A DNA stretch of 64,000 nucleotides from assembly GCF_003149025.1 (NCBI RefSeq), contig NZ_QGDV01000001.1:248001-312000 (forward strand). Reading direction: 5' to 3'. Below are positions 10,201-18,197 of the stretch, piece after piece. Source of the stretch: Rathayibacter iranicus NCPPB 2253 = VKM Ac-1602 (GTDB lineage: Bacteria > Actinomycetota > Actinomycetes > Actinomycetales > Microbacteriaceae). Made by a program: the position numbers and the translations under genes. The first letter of the stretch is position 1. The number at the start of each line of letters is the position of its first letter. Below the pieces are notes generated by a model. The model did not search any database, was not told the origin of the DNA, and saw only the letters and a list, made by a program, of their open reading frames with translations.

Positions 10201-10281
10201 GGTCTTAGGGCCGAAGCGGCCGACGATCCACGGGGTGACCACGGCGAGCGCAAACGAGATGAGGAGGATGAGGAGCATCAC
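7246..10281 (-). CDS. mnhA: Mrp antiporter subunit A (fused A and B)
   Basis: 1011 aa, first gene of the operon. Residues about 1-600 are the NuoL-like proton channel (VMYGLVTADDVIILFVFWEATSV and FSKSALVPFHFWLP motifs); next comes the DUF4040/MbhD-type part (GAPDLALTQALIETVTLVVF), and residues from about 818 form an MnhB domain (FHPAMIVSVYLLFAGHNAP, GGGFAGGL). The fusion of A and B explains why no separate mnhB exists, giving the order AB-C-D-E-F-G. The C-terminal about 60 residues are Gly/Thr-rich and hydrophilic. It is divergent from the beta-propeller gene at 10409, so the operon promoter must lie in 10282-10400. Confidence 0.93.
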   Translation of the reverse strand: MMLLILLISFALAVVTPWIVGRFGPKTFYALALVPAASFVATATALPTILDGGEIRESVPWIPALDIALSFRLDALSIVLALVVSGVGALVLAYCARYFEPDEPSLGRFAALLFAFAGVMYGLVTADDVIILFVFWEATSVLSYLLIGHYNGRKESRGAGLQALLVTTLGGLAMLVGIIVLIVQAGTTSLSGIVDAAPSGPMTSVALILVLLGAFSKSALVPFHFWLPAAMAAPTPVSAYLHAAAMVKAGIYLVARLAPGFADDSVWLPVVVSAGVWTMLVGGWRSLRQYDLKLVLAYGTVSQLGFLTVAVGFGSRDAALAGLTLLIGHALFKALLFLVVGIVDHRARTRDLRKLSGLGRQAPVLAAAALIGVLSMAGVPPLLGFVAKEAVFTSLISALEQGSFWAWVALVGLVLGSILTVAYSARFFWGAFARKKGLADTHLHAEPWTFTAAPVLLAAATVIGGLTASVLDPLVAVYADTLPYAAPDADPQLAAAAEASDHGGYHLALWHGFEPALGLSALVIAVGLLLFAKRVVVARAQSMLPHRIDSAEGYWASVRSLDRVASTVTEFVQRGSLPRYLTVIFAVFVLGVGGAAALNRTWPGDLVFWDSPGQLAVAAVMILAAVLCAVARNRVAAVLLAGATGYGMVALFALQGAPDLALTQALIETVTLVVFVLVLRRLPTRIATKHQPMRKRLRAVIGIAVGAVMALAATIALGARTATPISADLPRLAYEEGKGRNIVNVLLVDIRAWDTMGEISVLVVVATGVASLIFLSSRAGGAPRLDMQGAGDRRESAGPENTGDRGSWLVAGRTLRPENRSIVLEVLVRLLFHPAMIVSVYLLFAGHNAPGGGFAGGLLAGLALVARYLAGGRFELGEAAPIDAGKVLGLGLFFAVGTAVSSLAFGLEVLESGWLDLEVPVLGELHLGTSTLFDIGVYLIVIGLALDILRSLGGEVDRHGEEAENGAPSGDGVTHSIANTPGPAVGTVDGLETTLPTGSTVVGGPGRGDGS

Positions 10282-10396
10282 ATGTTCCTCTCAACGTGTA
10301 CCCAGCGCATTCGTCCGCCAAGGATACCGGAGGCGTTTCCTGCCCAACCTGAGTGTGGAGAGGCTTGACGCTCGCGACTCCCTGAGCGATGACCTC

Positions 10397-10402
10397 TAGC
10401 GT
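10397..10402 (+). promoter_or_regulatory. -10 box TAGCGT for a leaderless transcript
   Basis: TAGCGT occupies -12 to -7 of the ATG at 10409. No Shine-Dalgarno sequence precedes that ATG. A TTGACG at 10365-10370 is too far upstream to be its -35 box. Confidence 0.45.
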
Positions 10403-10408
10403 GGGGAT

Positions 10409-11332
10409 ATGGCCCGCTCCCTTCTGCCCGCTCAGCTCTGCCGCCTCCGCATCCACGATCTCGCCACCGGAATCGCGACCACCGTCTTCGAATCCGACTC
10501 AGTGCTCGTCGAGGCGCCGAACTGGACTCCGGACGGGACAGCGCTCGTGGTCAACGGCGACGGCCGGCTGTTTCGCCTCCCGCTCGACGGGCCGGCGGCG
10601 CTTGAGCCGATTCCCCTCGACGGCGTGCCGGCCGAACTCAACAACGATCACGTGCTGGCTCCCTCCGGCGGCACGGCGTACGTCTCTGCGCGGGACGGGC
10701 ACCTCTATGCAGTCGCGCTCGACGGCTCCGCTCCCGCCCGACGGCTCACCGAGGTGCGCGAGGGCTTCAAGCACTATCTGCACGGCGTCTCGCCCGACGG
10801 CACGCTGCTCGCGCTGATCGGCGGCGGCGTCGACTCCGGGCGCTGGCGGACGAACGTGTACACGATGCCGGCCGAGGGAGGCGACCTCACCGCGCTGACC
10901 GACGACGCCTTCGCCGACGACGGGGTCGACGTCTCGGCCGATGGGCTCGTGTTCAACTCGGAACGCGGCGGTGGGGGAGCGCAACTGTTTCGGATGGGCC
11001 TTGACGGCTCCGGGCTTTCGCGGCTGGTCGAGTCCGAGACTGTCGACTGGTTCCCGCACGAGTCGCCGGACGGCGCGCACCTCCTCTATCTGGCCTATCC
11101 CGCGGGGACGATCGGGCATCCCGAGAACGTCGACGTCGAGCTGCGGCTGCTCGATCTCACGGGGCGGGCGACCCGCGAACCCGGACGAGTCGTGCAGCGG
11201 CTGTACGGCGGGCAGGGCACGATCAACGTCGCGGGTTGGTCGCCAGACTCGACGCGCTTCGCCTACGCCGACTACCCGCTGAACCGTGAAGACTCCCGGT
11301 CTCCGGCTCTTCGGCAGGGTGCTAGCATCTAA
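10409..11332 (+). CDS. TolB-like beta-propeller protein
   Basis: 307 aa. It contains repeated propeller-blade motifs of the WD40-like/TolB type (for example APNWTPDGTALVVNGDGRLF, VSPDGTLLALIGGG, ESPDGAHLLYL, AGWSPDSTRFAYADY). No signal peptide is seen, so it is probably cytosolic. Related actinobacterial proteins are annotated only as biopolymer transporter TolB-like; there is no Tol system here, so I assign no function. The last about 15 residues run into the region upstream of the tRNA genes and do not look like propeller sequence. Confidence 0.75.
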   Translation: MARSLLPAQLCRLRIHDLATGIATTVFESDSVLVEAPNWTPDGTALVVNGDGRLFRLPLDGPAALEPIPLDGVPAELNNDHVLAPSGGTAYVSARDGHLYAVALDGSAPARRLTEVREGFKHYLHGVSPDGTLLALIGGGVDSGRWRTNVYTMPAEGGDLTALTDDAFADDGVDVSADGLVFNSERGGGGAQLFRMGLDGSGLSRLVESETVDWFPHESPDGAHLLYLAYPAGTIGHPENVDVELRLLDLTGRATREPGRVVQRLYGGQGTINVAGWSPDSTRFAYADYPLNREDSRSPALRQGASI

Positions 11333-11384
11333 CGGTGCCAAATCGCGGGCACGCCCCGATCGGGGCCGTTCGACCCGCGGGTGC

Positions 11385-11456
<72 letters not shown>

Positions 11457-11491
11457 CCGTTCCCCGCAGGTCGAGCCTGTGGGTAACGCGC

Positions 11492-11565
11492 GGCGGGGTA
11501 GCTCAGGTGGTTAGAGCACACGGCTCATAATCGTGGTGTCGCGGGTTCAAGTCCCGCTCCCGCTA
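11492..11565 (+). tRNA. tRNA-Met (CAT)
   Basis: Acceptor GGCGGGG pairs with TCCCGCT (G-U at both ends), anticodon loop CTCATAA, T arm GCGGG-TTCAAGT-CCCGC. It looks like the elongator Met species; a lysidine-modified Ile tRNA with the same anticodon cannot be fully excluded by eye. It lies 35 nt after tRNA-Thr, probably cotranscribed. Confidence 0.9.
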
Positions 11566-11578
11566 CATCTAACGAAAT

Positions 11579-11605
11579 GGCGCCTGACCGGTCGAGTCAG
11601 GTGCC
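11579..11605 (+). terminator. Terminator after the tRNA pair
   Basis: GGCGCCTGAC and GTCAGGTGCC form a 10-bp stem with one mismatch and a 7-nt loop, followed by GTTTCTG, 14 nt downstream of tRNA-Met. Confidence 0.6.
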
Positions 11606-11896
11606 GTTTCTGCGTACAAGCAGGTTGCAACGATCACTCGTGCTGTACCGGTTGTCCTCCTTGAGACGTCGGCGCACGCTGCCGAGAACGGCGAGGTGTT
11701 CTGCGTCGCGCGCATCGGACCCCTGCGCGTGCGTCCGCTTTGCCGAGTTCGCTTCTTACGATGGTGGATGTACTAGGGTGACGATCGCTCACCCCAATAT
11801 TTTGCCAGGGGCTGCACTGAAACCGATGGCTTCAGGGGTCAATCCGGATCCGCTCGCCTAGCAGTGACTCACTCCCCTAATCTTCAAGGTCTCACC
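11606..11896. other. Intergenic region without a supported gene
   Basis: A 94-codon open frame crosses this stretch but has arginine/serine-rich composition and no recognisable motif. The part at 11750-11880 is more AT-rich (TTCTTACGATG, CAATATTTTG) than its surroundings and may hold a promoter for the genes that follow. Confidence 0.4.
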
Positions 11897-12004
11897 GTGG
11901 CTGATCATCCAGCGTCTCCTACCCGCGCGCGCCTACCGAATGCTGATCTGCCCTCCGCGGCTCGGACCGTTTTCGCCGCAGTCCCGAACGGCGTCGCAGC
12001 ATGA
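11897..12004 (+). pseudogene. Possible lysA 5' remnant or leader ORF
   Basis: A GTG-started 35-codon frame (VADHPASPTRARLP...) ends in a TGA that overlaps the ATG of the hom pseudogene by 4 nt. Actinobacterial diaminopimelate decarboxylases often begin with a similar (M)ADHP.AP segment and lysA commonly precedes hom, so this may be the first codons of a lysA whose body was deleted. Similarity is short; a small coupled leader peptide is the alternative. Confidence 0.3.
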
Positions 12005-13304
12005 GCGGACTGCGTGTTGCGCTGCTCGGCGCTGGCGCGGTTGGCAGCCAGGTCGCTCGGTTGCTGCTTGAGCACCATCGAGAACTCGGAGATCGGGTAG
12101 GCGTCGACGTTGAACTGGTCGGTGTTGGCGTGCGCACGTCGGATCCGTCCAAGTATCCGGACATCCCGTCCGCACTGCTGACGTCCGATTTCGAGCAGTT
12201 GATCGTCGGCGCCGACCTCGTGATCGAAGTGATCGGCGGCATCGATCCGGCGAAGAGTCTGATCGAACTAGCACTCAGCTCCGGATCGGATGTCATCACG
12301 GCGAACAAGGCGCTGCTCGCCGCCCACGGCGCGGAACTCTTCGCCCAATCCGAGCGGGTCGGAGCCGAAATCCACTACGTGGCCGCCGTGGCCACAGCGA
12401 TTCCCATCGTGCGCCCGCTGAGCCAATCCCTCGCGGCAGACCGGGTCACGCGCGTGCTTGGGATCGTGAACGGCACCACCAATTTCATCCTCGACCGGAT
12501 GGACGCTCACGGCGAGAGCTTCGCCGAGGCTCTTGCGCCGGCAACGGCCGCCGGCAACGCCGAAACAGATCCAATCGCCGACATCGAGGGTCTGGGCGCC
12601 GCGAACAAGGCAGCGATCCTCTCCCGGCTTGCCTTCCACCAGGATGTGCCGCTCGAGCCTATATACCGGGAGGGGATTACGGGGATCACTCGGAAGCAGA
12701 TCGAGTCGGCGCGACTGAACGGCCTGGTCATCAAGCTCCTGACGATTCGCGAACGACTCTTCGGTCCGGGCGGAGAACCAGTCGGGGTTAGTGCGCGCGT
12801 CTACCTGGCGCTGATCAGTCCTGACCGTCGGCTCGCGATGGTCCGCGGCGCCTGCAACGCGGTATTCGTCGAGGCAGAAGCCGCGGGAGACCTGATGTTC
12901 TACGGTGCCGGCGCGGGCGGGCGTCGACGATCCTTGGTGATCTCGTCTCCGCGGCCCGTCGGCGTGTCGCGGGTGGTCCCGGCATGACGCCGGTCGTTGT
13001 CGGCGCTCTTCCGATGGTGCCGATGGGAGATGTCTTCACTCGCTATCAGGTTGCTCTCACCGTCGTCGATCGCTCCGACGTGCTGGCGAGAGTCGCGGCA
13101 GCGTTGGCGGATAACGACGTCTCGGTGGAGACCCTCGCTCAAACCTCACCGCGAGAACGAGAGACCAGAGCAGATCGTGATCACATCGCGAGCCTTCTCA
13201 TCGGAATTCACTCGGCACCGGAACGCAAGCTCCGAAGTACCGTCGCTGCGCTGGATCGACACGAGTGCGTTCGTGCAGTGACATCGATACTTCGCGTCGA
13301 ATAA
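12001..13304 (+). pseudogene. hom: Homoserine dehydrogenase, frameshifted
   Basis: The first frame (12001-12987) is a good HSD: LGAGAVGSQVARLLL (NAD site), ITANKALLA, IVNGTTNFILDRM, DPIADIEGLGAANKAAI, then AVFVEAEAAGDLMFYGAGAGG. Directly after that glycine run, near 12915-12930, the family sequence continues in another frame (ASTILGDLVSAARRR, then GDVFTRYQVALTVVDRSDVLARVAAAL, the ACT domain, to 13304). The expected PT residues between the two halves are missing, so bases were lost there. Joined, the product is near the usual 430 aa. As read, the enzyme lacks its ACT domain and gains an unrelated tail. No thrC or thrB follows, so a functional hom elsewhere is likely. Confidence 0.82.
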
Positions 13305-13822
13305 CTTCGGGCGTTGGGCAATCCAGGTGAGAAATGCACGTAACCCCTCACTGGCGCACCGGCGTCTGTGGAGATTCGCAACGGAATGTAGCGGCAACGC
13401 GAGCCAGCATTCGATGTCCGCCACCGATATTTCGGCCGCAAGCTCGCGTCTCACGGAATATATCTCGTTCATCACGACTTGCGCACCCCTCGGCAACTGA
13501 GAGACGCGCACGTTAATTCATAGCCATGGACACTTGACGCGAAAATCGCGAATCATATTATTGAGCCTGGCTATCGTGTGCCGCAGACGCTGAATCGTCA
13601 TGGTCGGCAGCTCCGGGCCGGCGAGCGACCCGAGGTTCCGGCACCGGACCTGCTCCCGCGTCTGCGATTATCTGCCCGCCTAAGTCCCTCGGCTGGTCGA
13701 AGTGTGATTACGGGCTGCTCGAAGATCGCCTCGCCTAAGTCACTCCACCAGGCTGAGAGACCTGGCATGTGACTAGGGTGAAGCTTGCAGAGTACGCATG
13801 CGGGACCGTCTGTGCTCCGCGC
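13305..13822. other. Intergenic region, lower GC, no supported gene
   Basis: About 520 bases without a convincing gene. A short direct repeat, CGCCTAAGTC followed by CCTC or ACTC, occurs near 13676 and 13731. Base composition drops relative to the genome and stays low through the following membrane protein gene, which suggests transferred or decayed DNA. Confidence 0.45.
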
Positions 13823-13828
13823 TAATGT
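13823..13828 (+). promoter_or_regulatory. -10 box TAATGT for a leaderless transcript
   Basis: TAATGT ends 7 nt before the ATG at 13836, which has no ribosome binding site. Confidence 0.4.
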
Positions 13829-13835
13829 ACGCGGC

Positions 13836-15296
13836 ATGGATTTCTTCTCGTGGTTATTGTGGCCCGTCTTCACGCTGGCCGTGTTCTTTCTGACTCTGAC
13901 TTTGGTAATTGGTGCTGTGTCCGTGTGGCCGTCGCGATGGAGTGAGAAGCTTTATGCGGCAGGCGAGATTGAAATAGCCCGGCGCTATCAGCAGGTCCGT
14001 ACCGTGTCGCAGGCTGATCACCTCGCTGCCCAGCGACTCCTGGGGCCGAAGCCCAAGCCGGAGGAGAGCGAGTCCGATCGGGTAATTCTCGATGCCGTCG
14101 CGATCATGACTGATGCCGCGGACCGGTCAGTGCTTGCAAAGCGGCTCGAGAGGAGGCGAGACCGGCTGGCAACGACCGCCCTCCGGCGGCAGGTGAGTCT
14201 GGTTGCAAATGTCTCGAGCCTCACGGTTGCGAGCCACCTCTGGTCTTTTCTCAGAGGCGTAAATGCTTTCCATTTCGCGCTCAATGGTTTGGCCTGGTTT
14301 CTGCCGCGAACCATTCCGTATCTCGTCAAGATTCACGGGAAACACCTCGTTGGTGCGACAATAGGTGGCATTTTTCTCGGCATCCTTGTGGCAGGATTTA
14401 GTCTCGTTGGCTCGGATAAGGCGGCGGCGACCGATTGGGAAGCCATTGTCTCCAACGCAGTACTCCTGGTCACTCTGGCAGTAATGGCGACCGCAACTTT
14501 TGAGCTGTTCGCACTTTTCCTGGTCACCAGCTTCGGCGAAGTCCGGCAGTGGACAGCAAAGGGAATTGGTGTCGGCATCTTCATGCTAACATTCGCCGGC
14601 ACTATGTGTTACCTCAACTTTTCAGGAAAGTTGAGTCACTGGCAGCAAAGTGCAACCCTCGCTATGTTGAACATCGATCTCGGGAAGCAAGCAACTACTT
14701 TCGTTGGTAGTCTGATGACGCTTGTCCTTCTAGGCTACGTCATCCGAAACCTCTGGACCTGGATTCGGGCTCGAACTGTGGTGCTCAGCGACCGGATTTT
14801 GACCGTTGCTTGTTTGCTGTTGCTCGTATTAATCAGCGCGTGTTACGTGCTGTTCACTCTCGATACTGTTTTCGGTATGCATGTACCATACCTGAATCCG
14901 CTTTTGCTTTACGGCATGTCAGCGGTCGGCCTGGTCGGGATGGCATCGGGCTTTGTCTCGGCCATCGAGTGGATTCAGAAGTATCGCGCGATCGCCAGCG
15001 CCGGTTGGGTAGTGAAGCGGAAAGGTTTCCGCTGGTGGGGGCTAATCACGTGGATCGCATCTATCCTTCTGTTGCAAGCAAGTTGGCCGCTGGTTGGCCC
15101 GCTTGGCGCATTTGCCGATAACGTAGTTATGGATCAGATCATCAGCGCCCTCTATGACCTCCTTGTCTTTGCCGCGGTTCTCGCTGCTTGGCCTGGCGTT
15201 ATCGTCACTGTGCTTTATATTCGGCGCGTCAATGTCACTTATCGTGAACTTAGGCATCGTGAAGCGCCAGAGCACCCACTCCTTACTGATAGTTGA
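13836..15296 (+). CDS. Polytopic membrane protein, unknown function
   Basis: 486 aa from the ATG at 13836; an in-frame start 17 codons upstream is possible but gives a hydrophilic extension. About ten hydrophobic segments are seen: one at the N terminus, then a soluble charged stretch of about 110 residues (RRYQQ...KPKPEES...LERRRDRLATTA), then nine helices. I recognise no family motif. Codon use is less GC-biased than in neighbours (many AAT, TTT, GTT, CTT codons), and the gene stands alone behind the broken hom gene, so transfer is likely. Confidence 0.7.
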   Translation: MDFFSWLLWPVFTLAVFFLTLTLVIGAVSVWPSRWSEKLYAAGEIEIARRYQQVRTVSQADHLAAQRLLGPKPKPEESESDRVILDAVAIMTDAADRSVLAKRLERRRDRLATTALRRQVSLVANVSSLTVASHLWSFLRGVNAFHFALNGLAWFLPRTIPYLVKIHGKHLVGATIGGIFLGILVAGFSLVGSDKAAATDWEAIVSNAVLLVTLAVMATATFELFALFLVTSFGEVRQWTAKGIGVGIFMLTFAGTMCYLNFSGKLSHWQQSATLAMLNIDLGKQATTFVGSLMTLVLLGYVIRNLWTWIRARTVVLSDRILTVACLLLLVLISACYVLFTLDTVFGMHVPYLNPLLLYGMSAVGLVGMASGFVSAIEWIQKYRAIASAGWVVKRKGFRWWGLITWIASILLLQASWPLVGPLGAFADNVVMDQIISALYDLLVFAAVLAAWPGVIVTVLYIRRVNVTYRELRHREAPEHPLLTDS

Positions 15297-15593
15297 AAAT
15301 TACCGATTTCTGGAAAAGTTGTCTGGAATAGGTCTCAATGTAGCTTGGCTCAGTAGACGTCAGGCAACTAACTAAAAAATTCGATCTTATTAACGCCCTG
15401 CCGGGCTAACGGTGAGGTCTCGAACTATCCGCGTCCCGATCATATAAGCAGTTGTAGTTGCGGCCGCCAGTAAAGTTGGGGGATTCGGTACGAGCCTGAA
15501 TTATGTTCCACTTCCGGTGGAGTTGAAGCCCACCGGTTCATGCGGTGCGCTACGGCTCTTATCGGCCCTGAGCTGGGACTTAGAGCCGGCTCC
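15297..15593. other. Intergenic region
   Basis: No gene seen. GCCCTGCCGGGC near 15394 forms a short hairpin that could end the preceding gene; the rest is AT-richer DNA returning to normal composition towards 15540. Confidence 0.4.
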
Positions 15594-16211
15594 TCACAGC
15601 CACCCATTCCGCTCCGCGATGCGCAGCGCGTCCGCCCGGTTGCGGCCCCCGGTCTTGCCGATGACGGCCGAAAGGTGGTTCCGCACCGTCCCTTGCGAAA
15701 GGTGCAGCATCCGCGCGAGGTCAGCGACCGATCCGCCAGTGCGCATGGCAGCGAGGACGTCGGTCTCGCGTTCAGTGAGCGGTGTGCCGCCTTGCGCCAG
15801 TGACTCCGCGGCGAGGGTCGGATCGACGACGCGCAGCCCCTGCCCGACCCGCCGCACCGCGTCGGCGAGTTGAGCCGAGGGGGTGTCCTTCACGACGAAG
15901 CCCGAGGCGCCGGCCTGCATCGCTCGGGTGAGGTAGCCGGGCCGGCCGAAGGTCGTCACGATCAGCACGCGGCAGGAGGGCAGCGCCTCCCGGAGGAGAA
16001 CCGCTGCCGCGATCCCGTCGAGGCCTGGCATCTCGATGTCCAGGAGCGCGACGTCAGGCGCCGAGGCGAGTGCAGCCGCGACCACCTCGTCGCCGCGGCC
16101 CACCTCAGCGACCACGTCGATGTCGCGCTCGAGCGAGAGCAGCGCGGCGAGCGCGCCCCGTACCAGCGCCTGGTCGTCGGCGATCAGGAGGCGCAGCGGC
16201 GCCGCGCTCAT
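15594..16211 (-). CDS. NarL/LuxR-family response regulator
   Basis: 205 aa. The receiver domain (residues about 6-120) has the acidic pair in LIADDQ, phospho-acceptor Asp58 in LLDIEMPG, and the conserved Lys in FVVKDTPS. The C-terminal HTH (TERETDVLAAMRTGGSVADLARMLHLSQGTVRNHLS) is the LuxR type. Its ATG overlaps the kinase stop by 4 nt. Regulators with this arrangement commonly control the adjacent ABC exporter, so the genes at 17376-19093 are the likely target; that is inference. Confidence 0.92.
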   Translation of the reverse strand: MSAAPLRLLIADDQALVRGALAALLSLERDIDVVAEVGRGDEVVAAALASAPDVALLDIEMPGLDGIAAAVLLREALPSCRVLIVTTFGRPGYLTRAMQAGASGFVVKDTPSAQLADAVRRVGQGLRVVDPTLAAESLAQGGTPLTERETDVLAAMRTGGSVADLARMLHLSQGTVRNHLSAVIGKTGGRNRADALRIAERNGWL

Positions 16212-17332
16212 CGCACGCCGCGGGGCAGCGTCGCGGCCAGACGGAACCCACCGAGCTCGCTCATGCCGACCGACAGATGCCCGCCCGCCGCCTCGACCCG
16301 CTCGCGGAGCCCGGCCAGCCCGGTCGAGTTCGCCGTCCCCTCCTGCAGGCCCACGCCATCGTCGGCGATGTCGACTTCGCAGGGCGTGAGACGGATGCGG
16401 CAGTGCGAGGCGGCGGAATGGCGGAGAACATTGGTCACCCCCTCGCGAATCACCCAGCCCGCCAGCTCGTGGTGTTGGGGAAGGACGGCGTCGGTGGACG
16501 CGGGCAGATCGGCCGAGATCCCCGCGGCGCTCAGGGCATCCCGGGCAGCGGCCAGCGCGCCGCTTGCGGTTGTCGCGCGGAACCCCGAGACGGTGGCGCG
16601 GACGTCGGCGAGGGCGCCGCGCGCGAGGGACTCCACATCAGCGATCTCGGCCCGCGCACGAGCAGGGTCGGCGGCAAGGAGGTGTCCCGCCAGCTCCGAT
16701 TTCACCGCGATCACCGTGAGAGAGTGCCCCAGGATGTCGTGGATATCACGGGCGACGCGGCTCCGCTCGCGCTCGGCCGTCAGCACCTCGAGTTCGGCGC
16801 GGGTCGTGCGGAGCTGGTCGACGGTGGCGATGGTGCGGGCGAAGGTGGCCATCATCAGCGAGATCGAGAAGATGATGACGGGCACGACGACGGTGCCTTC
16901 GGTTCCGGCGCTGCCGTCACAGCGGAGGGCGAGTGCCACCAGCGCCAGCGCTCCGATGATGCCCAGCGTCAGCCACCACGAGAACAGGCACATTCCCACG
17001 ACCACGCCTACGTAGGTCCAGAGACCTGTCACGTCACGGCCTAGCCAGGGGAGGAGTGTGAGCGAGAGGGCGAGCATCCCCGCGCAGATCAGCGCCCGGC
17101 CGCGGGGCGCCACCGTCCATGCGATCGGCGGCGCAACGAGGAAGGCGATGCTGAAGCCCGCGATCAGGGCGACGCCGGCGACCCGCCCCGGCCACTCGGG
17201 GAATGCAAGAACCGAGGGGAGTGTCATGTAGACCCAAAAAAGCGAGAGGACGGCGCCGATGTACCAGCGCCGTGCGAGCGGCGTCCAGAACATGCCATGC
17301 TCGCCGTGCTGCCTTGTGCTCGTGCTGCTCAC
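16208..17332 (-). CDS. Sensor histidine kinase (HisKA_3 type)
   Basis: 374 aa. Five or six membrane helices occupy the first about 150 residues with almost no extracellular loop (an intramembrane-sensing layout), followed by the dimerisation box RVARDIHDILGHSLTVIAVK with the phospho-His and a short HATPase domain ending with DDGVGL and GLAGLRERVEAAGG. This is the DesK/LiaS-like class that pairs with NarL-type regulators. It overlaps the regulator gene downstream. Confidence 0.9.
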   Translation of the reverse strand: MSSTSTRQHGEHGMFWTPLARRWYIGAVLSLFWVYMTLPSVLAFPEWPGRVAGVALIAGFSIAFLVAPPIAWTVAPRGRALICAGMLALSLTLLPWLGRDVTGLWTYVGVVVGMCLFSWWLTLGIIGALALVALALRCDGSAGTEGTVVVPVIIFSISLMMATFARTIATVDQLRTTRAELEVLTAERERSRVARDIHDILGHSLTVIAVKSELAGHLLAADPARARAEIADVESLARGALADVRATVSGFRATTASGALAAARDALSAAGISADLPASTDAVLPQHHELAGWVIREGVTNVLRHSAASHCRIRLTPCEVDIADDGVGLQEGTANSTGLAGLRERVEAAGGHLSVGMSELGGFRLAATLPRGVR

Positions 17333-17375
17333 GCGCTCACCTTAGGGGCGGGAAGACCGGGGCTTCGCGCATCTG

Positions 17376-18197
17376 TCAGACCCGCTTCGTGTCGCGGCGG
17401 AAGAAGACGACCGTCCCCGTGAGGAAGATGCCCAGCCAGACCAGCGCGTTCACGAGGGCGCCAAGGTTGAAGCCTTCGCCCGTCAGTGGGGCGCGGGCGA
17501 GTTCGGCGATGCCGTACACCGGAGTGAAGGCGGCGATGCTCTGCATGAACTCTGGCATGGTGTTCACCGGGTAGAAGAGTCCGCCGAGGAACGCGAGCAT
17601 CACGATTACGAGGCTGATGATCTGCGCCGCATTTTCGCCGGGCACCAGATAGCCCACCATGAGTCCCAGCGTGGTGAAGATGGCGCTCGCGAGCAGCCAG
17701 CCTGTCACTCCGGTCGCCACCCACTGCGCGGCCGAGAGTTCAATGCCGCTGAACGCGCCCACCACGTAGGTCGCGGCGACGGCGAGCAGACCGAGCGCCA
17801 TCCCGGCGATCATCTTGATCAGCACGTTCACGACCGGGTTCAGCGGAGTGAGCCGCAGTTGCCGGCTCCAGCCCTGGGCGCGCTCGACGGCGACCGCGGC
17901 GCCCGTCTGCGTGGCCGACATCATCGCTCCGTACATTGCCATCGACACCAGGATGAACGCCGCCACCGAGACGCCCCCGGCCGCGACCGGAGTCGCGGTG
18001 AGCGGTTCGTCCAGGCGGGTGTAGCCGACGATGAAGAACATCAGTACCGGGAAGAGCAGGGTGAAGAACAGGGTGCGCCGGTTGCGCAGCCGTCGCAGGA
18101 TCTCGATGCGGAGATACGTGCCGGTGAAGCCGCCCAGCGCAGGGGAGCGGCGGTCGAGGCGGACATGGTCGGCGGCGGCGGGGGGCGTGGCGGTCAT
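17376..18197 (-). CDS. ABC-2 type transporter permease
   Basis: 273 aa with six predicted helices. After a cytosolic N terminus (YLRIEILRRLRNRRTLFFTLLFPVLMFFIVG) come helices typical of daunorubicin/multidrug-type export permeases; LVPGENAAQIISLVIVMLAFLGGLFYPVNTMPEFMQ is the ABC2 core. It overlaps the ATPase gene by 4 nt and lies 43 nt upstream of the kinase, so the four genes 19093-15594 probably form one transcription unit. The substrate is unknown; drug or peptide resistance is a usual role. Confidence 0.88.
   Translation of the reverse strand: MTATPPAAADHVRLDRRSPALGGFTGTYLRIEILRRLRNRRTLFFTLLFPVLMFFIVGYTRLDEPLTATPVAAGGVSVAAFILVSMAMYGAMMSATQTGAAVAVERAQGWSRQLRLTPLNPVVNVLIKMIAGMALGLLAVAATYVVGAFSGIELSAAQWVATGVTGWLLASAIFTTLGLMVGYLVPGENAAQIISLVIVMLAFLGGLFYPVNTMPEFMQSIAAFTPVYGIAELARAPLTGEGFNLGALVNALVWLGIFLTGTVVFFRRDTKRV

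Noticed and set aside
13740-13775. GGCTGAGAGACCTGGCATG resembling part of a TPP riboswitch
   Set aside because: Only the CTGAGA element fits; the second conserved half of the aptamer is missing and no thiamine gene follows.
11492-15593. Integrative island at tRNA-Met
   Set aside because: No repeat of the tRNA 3' end and no integrase were found downstream, so attachment sites cannot be claimed.
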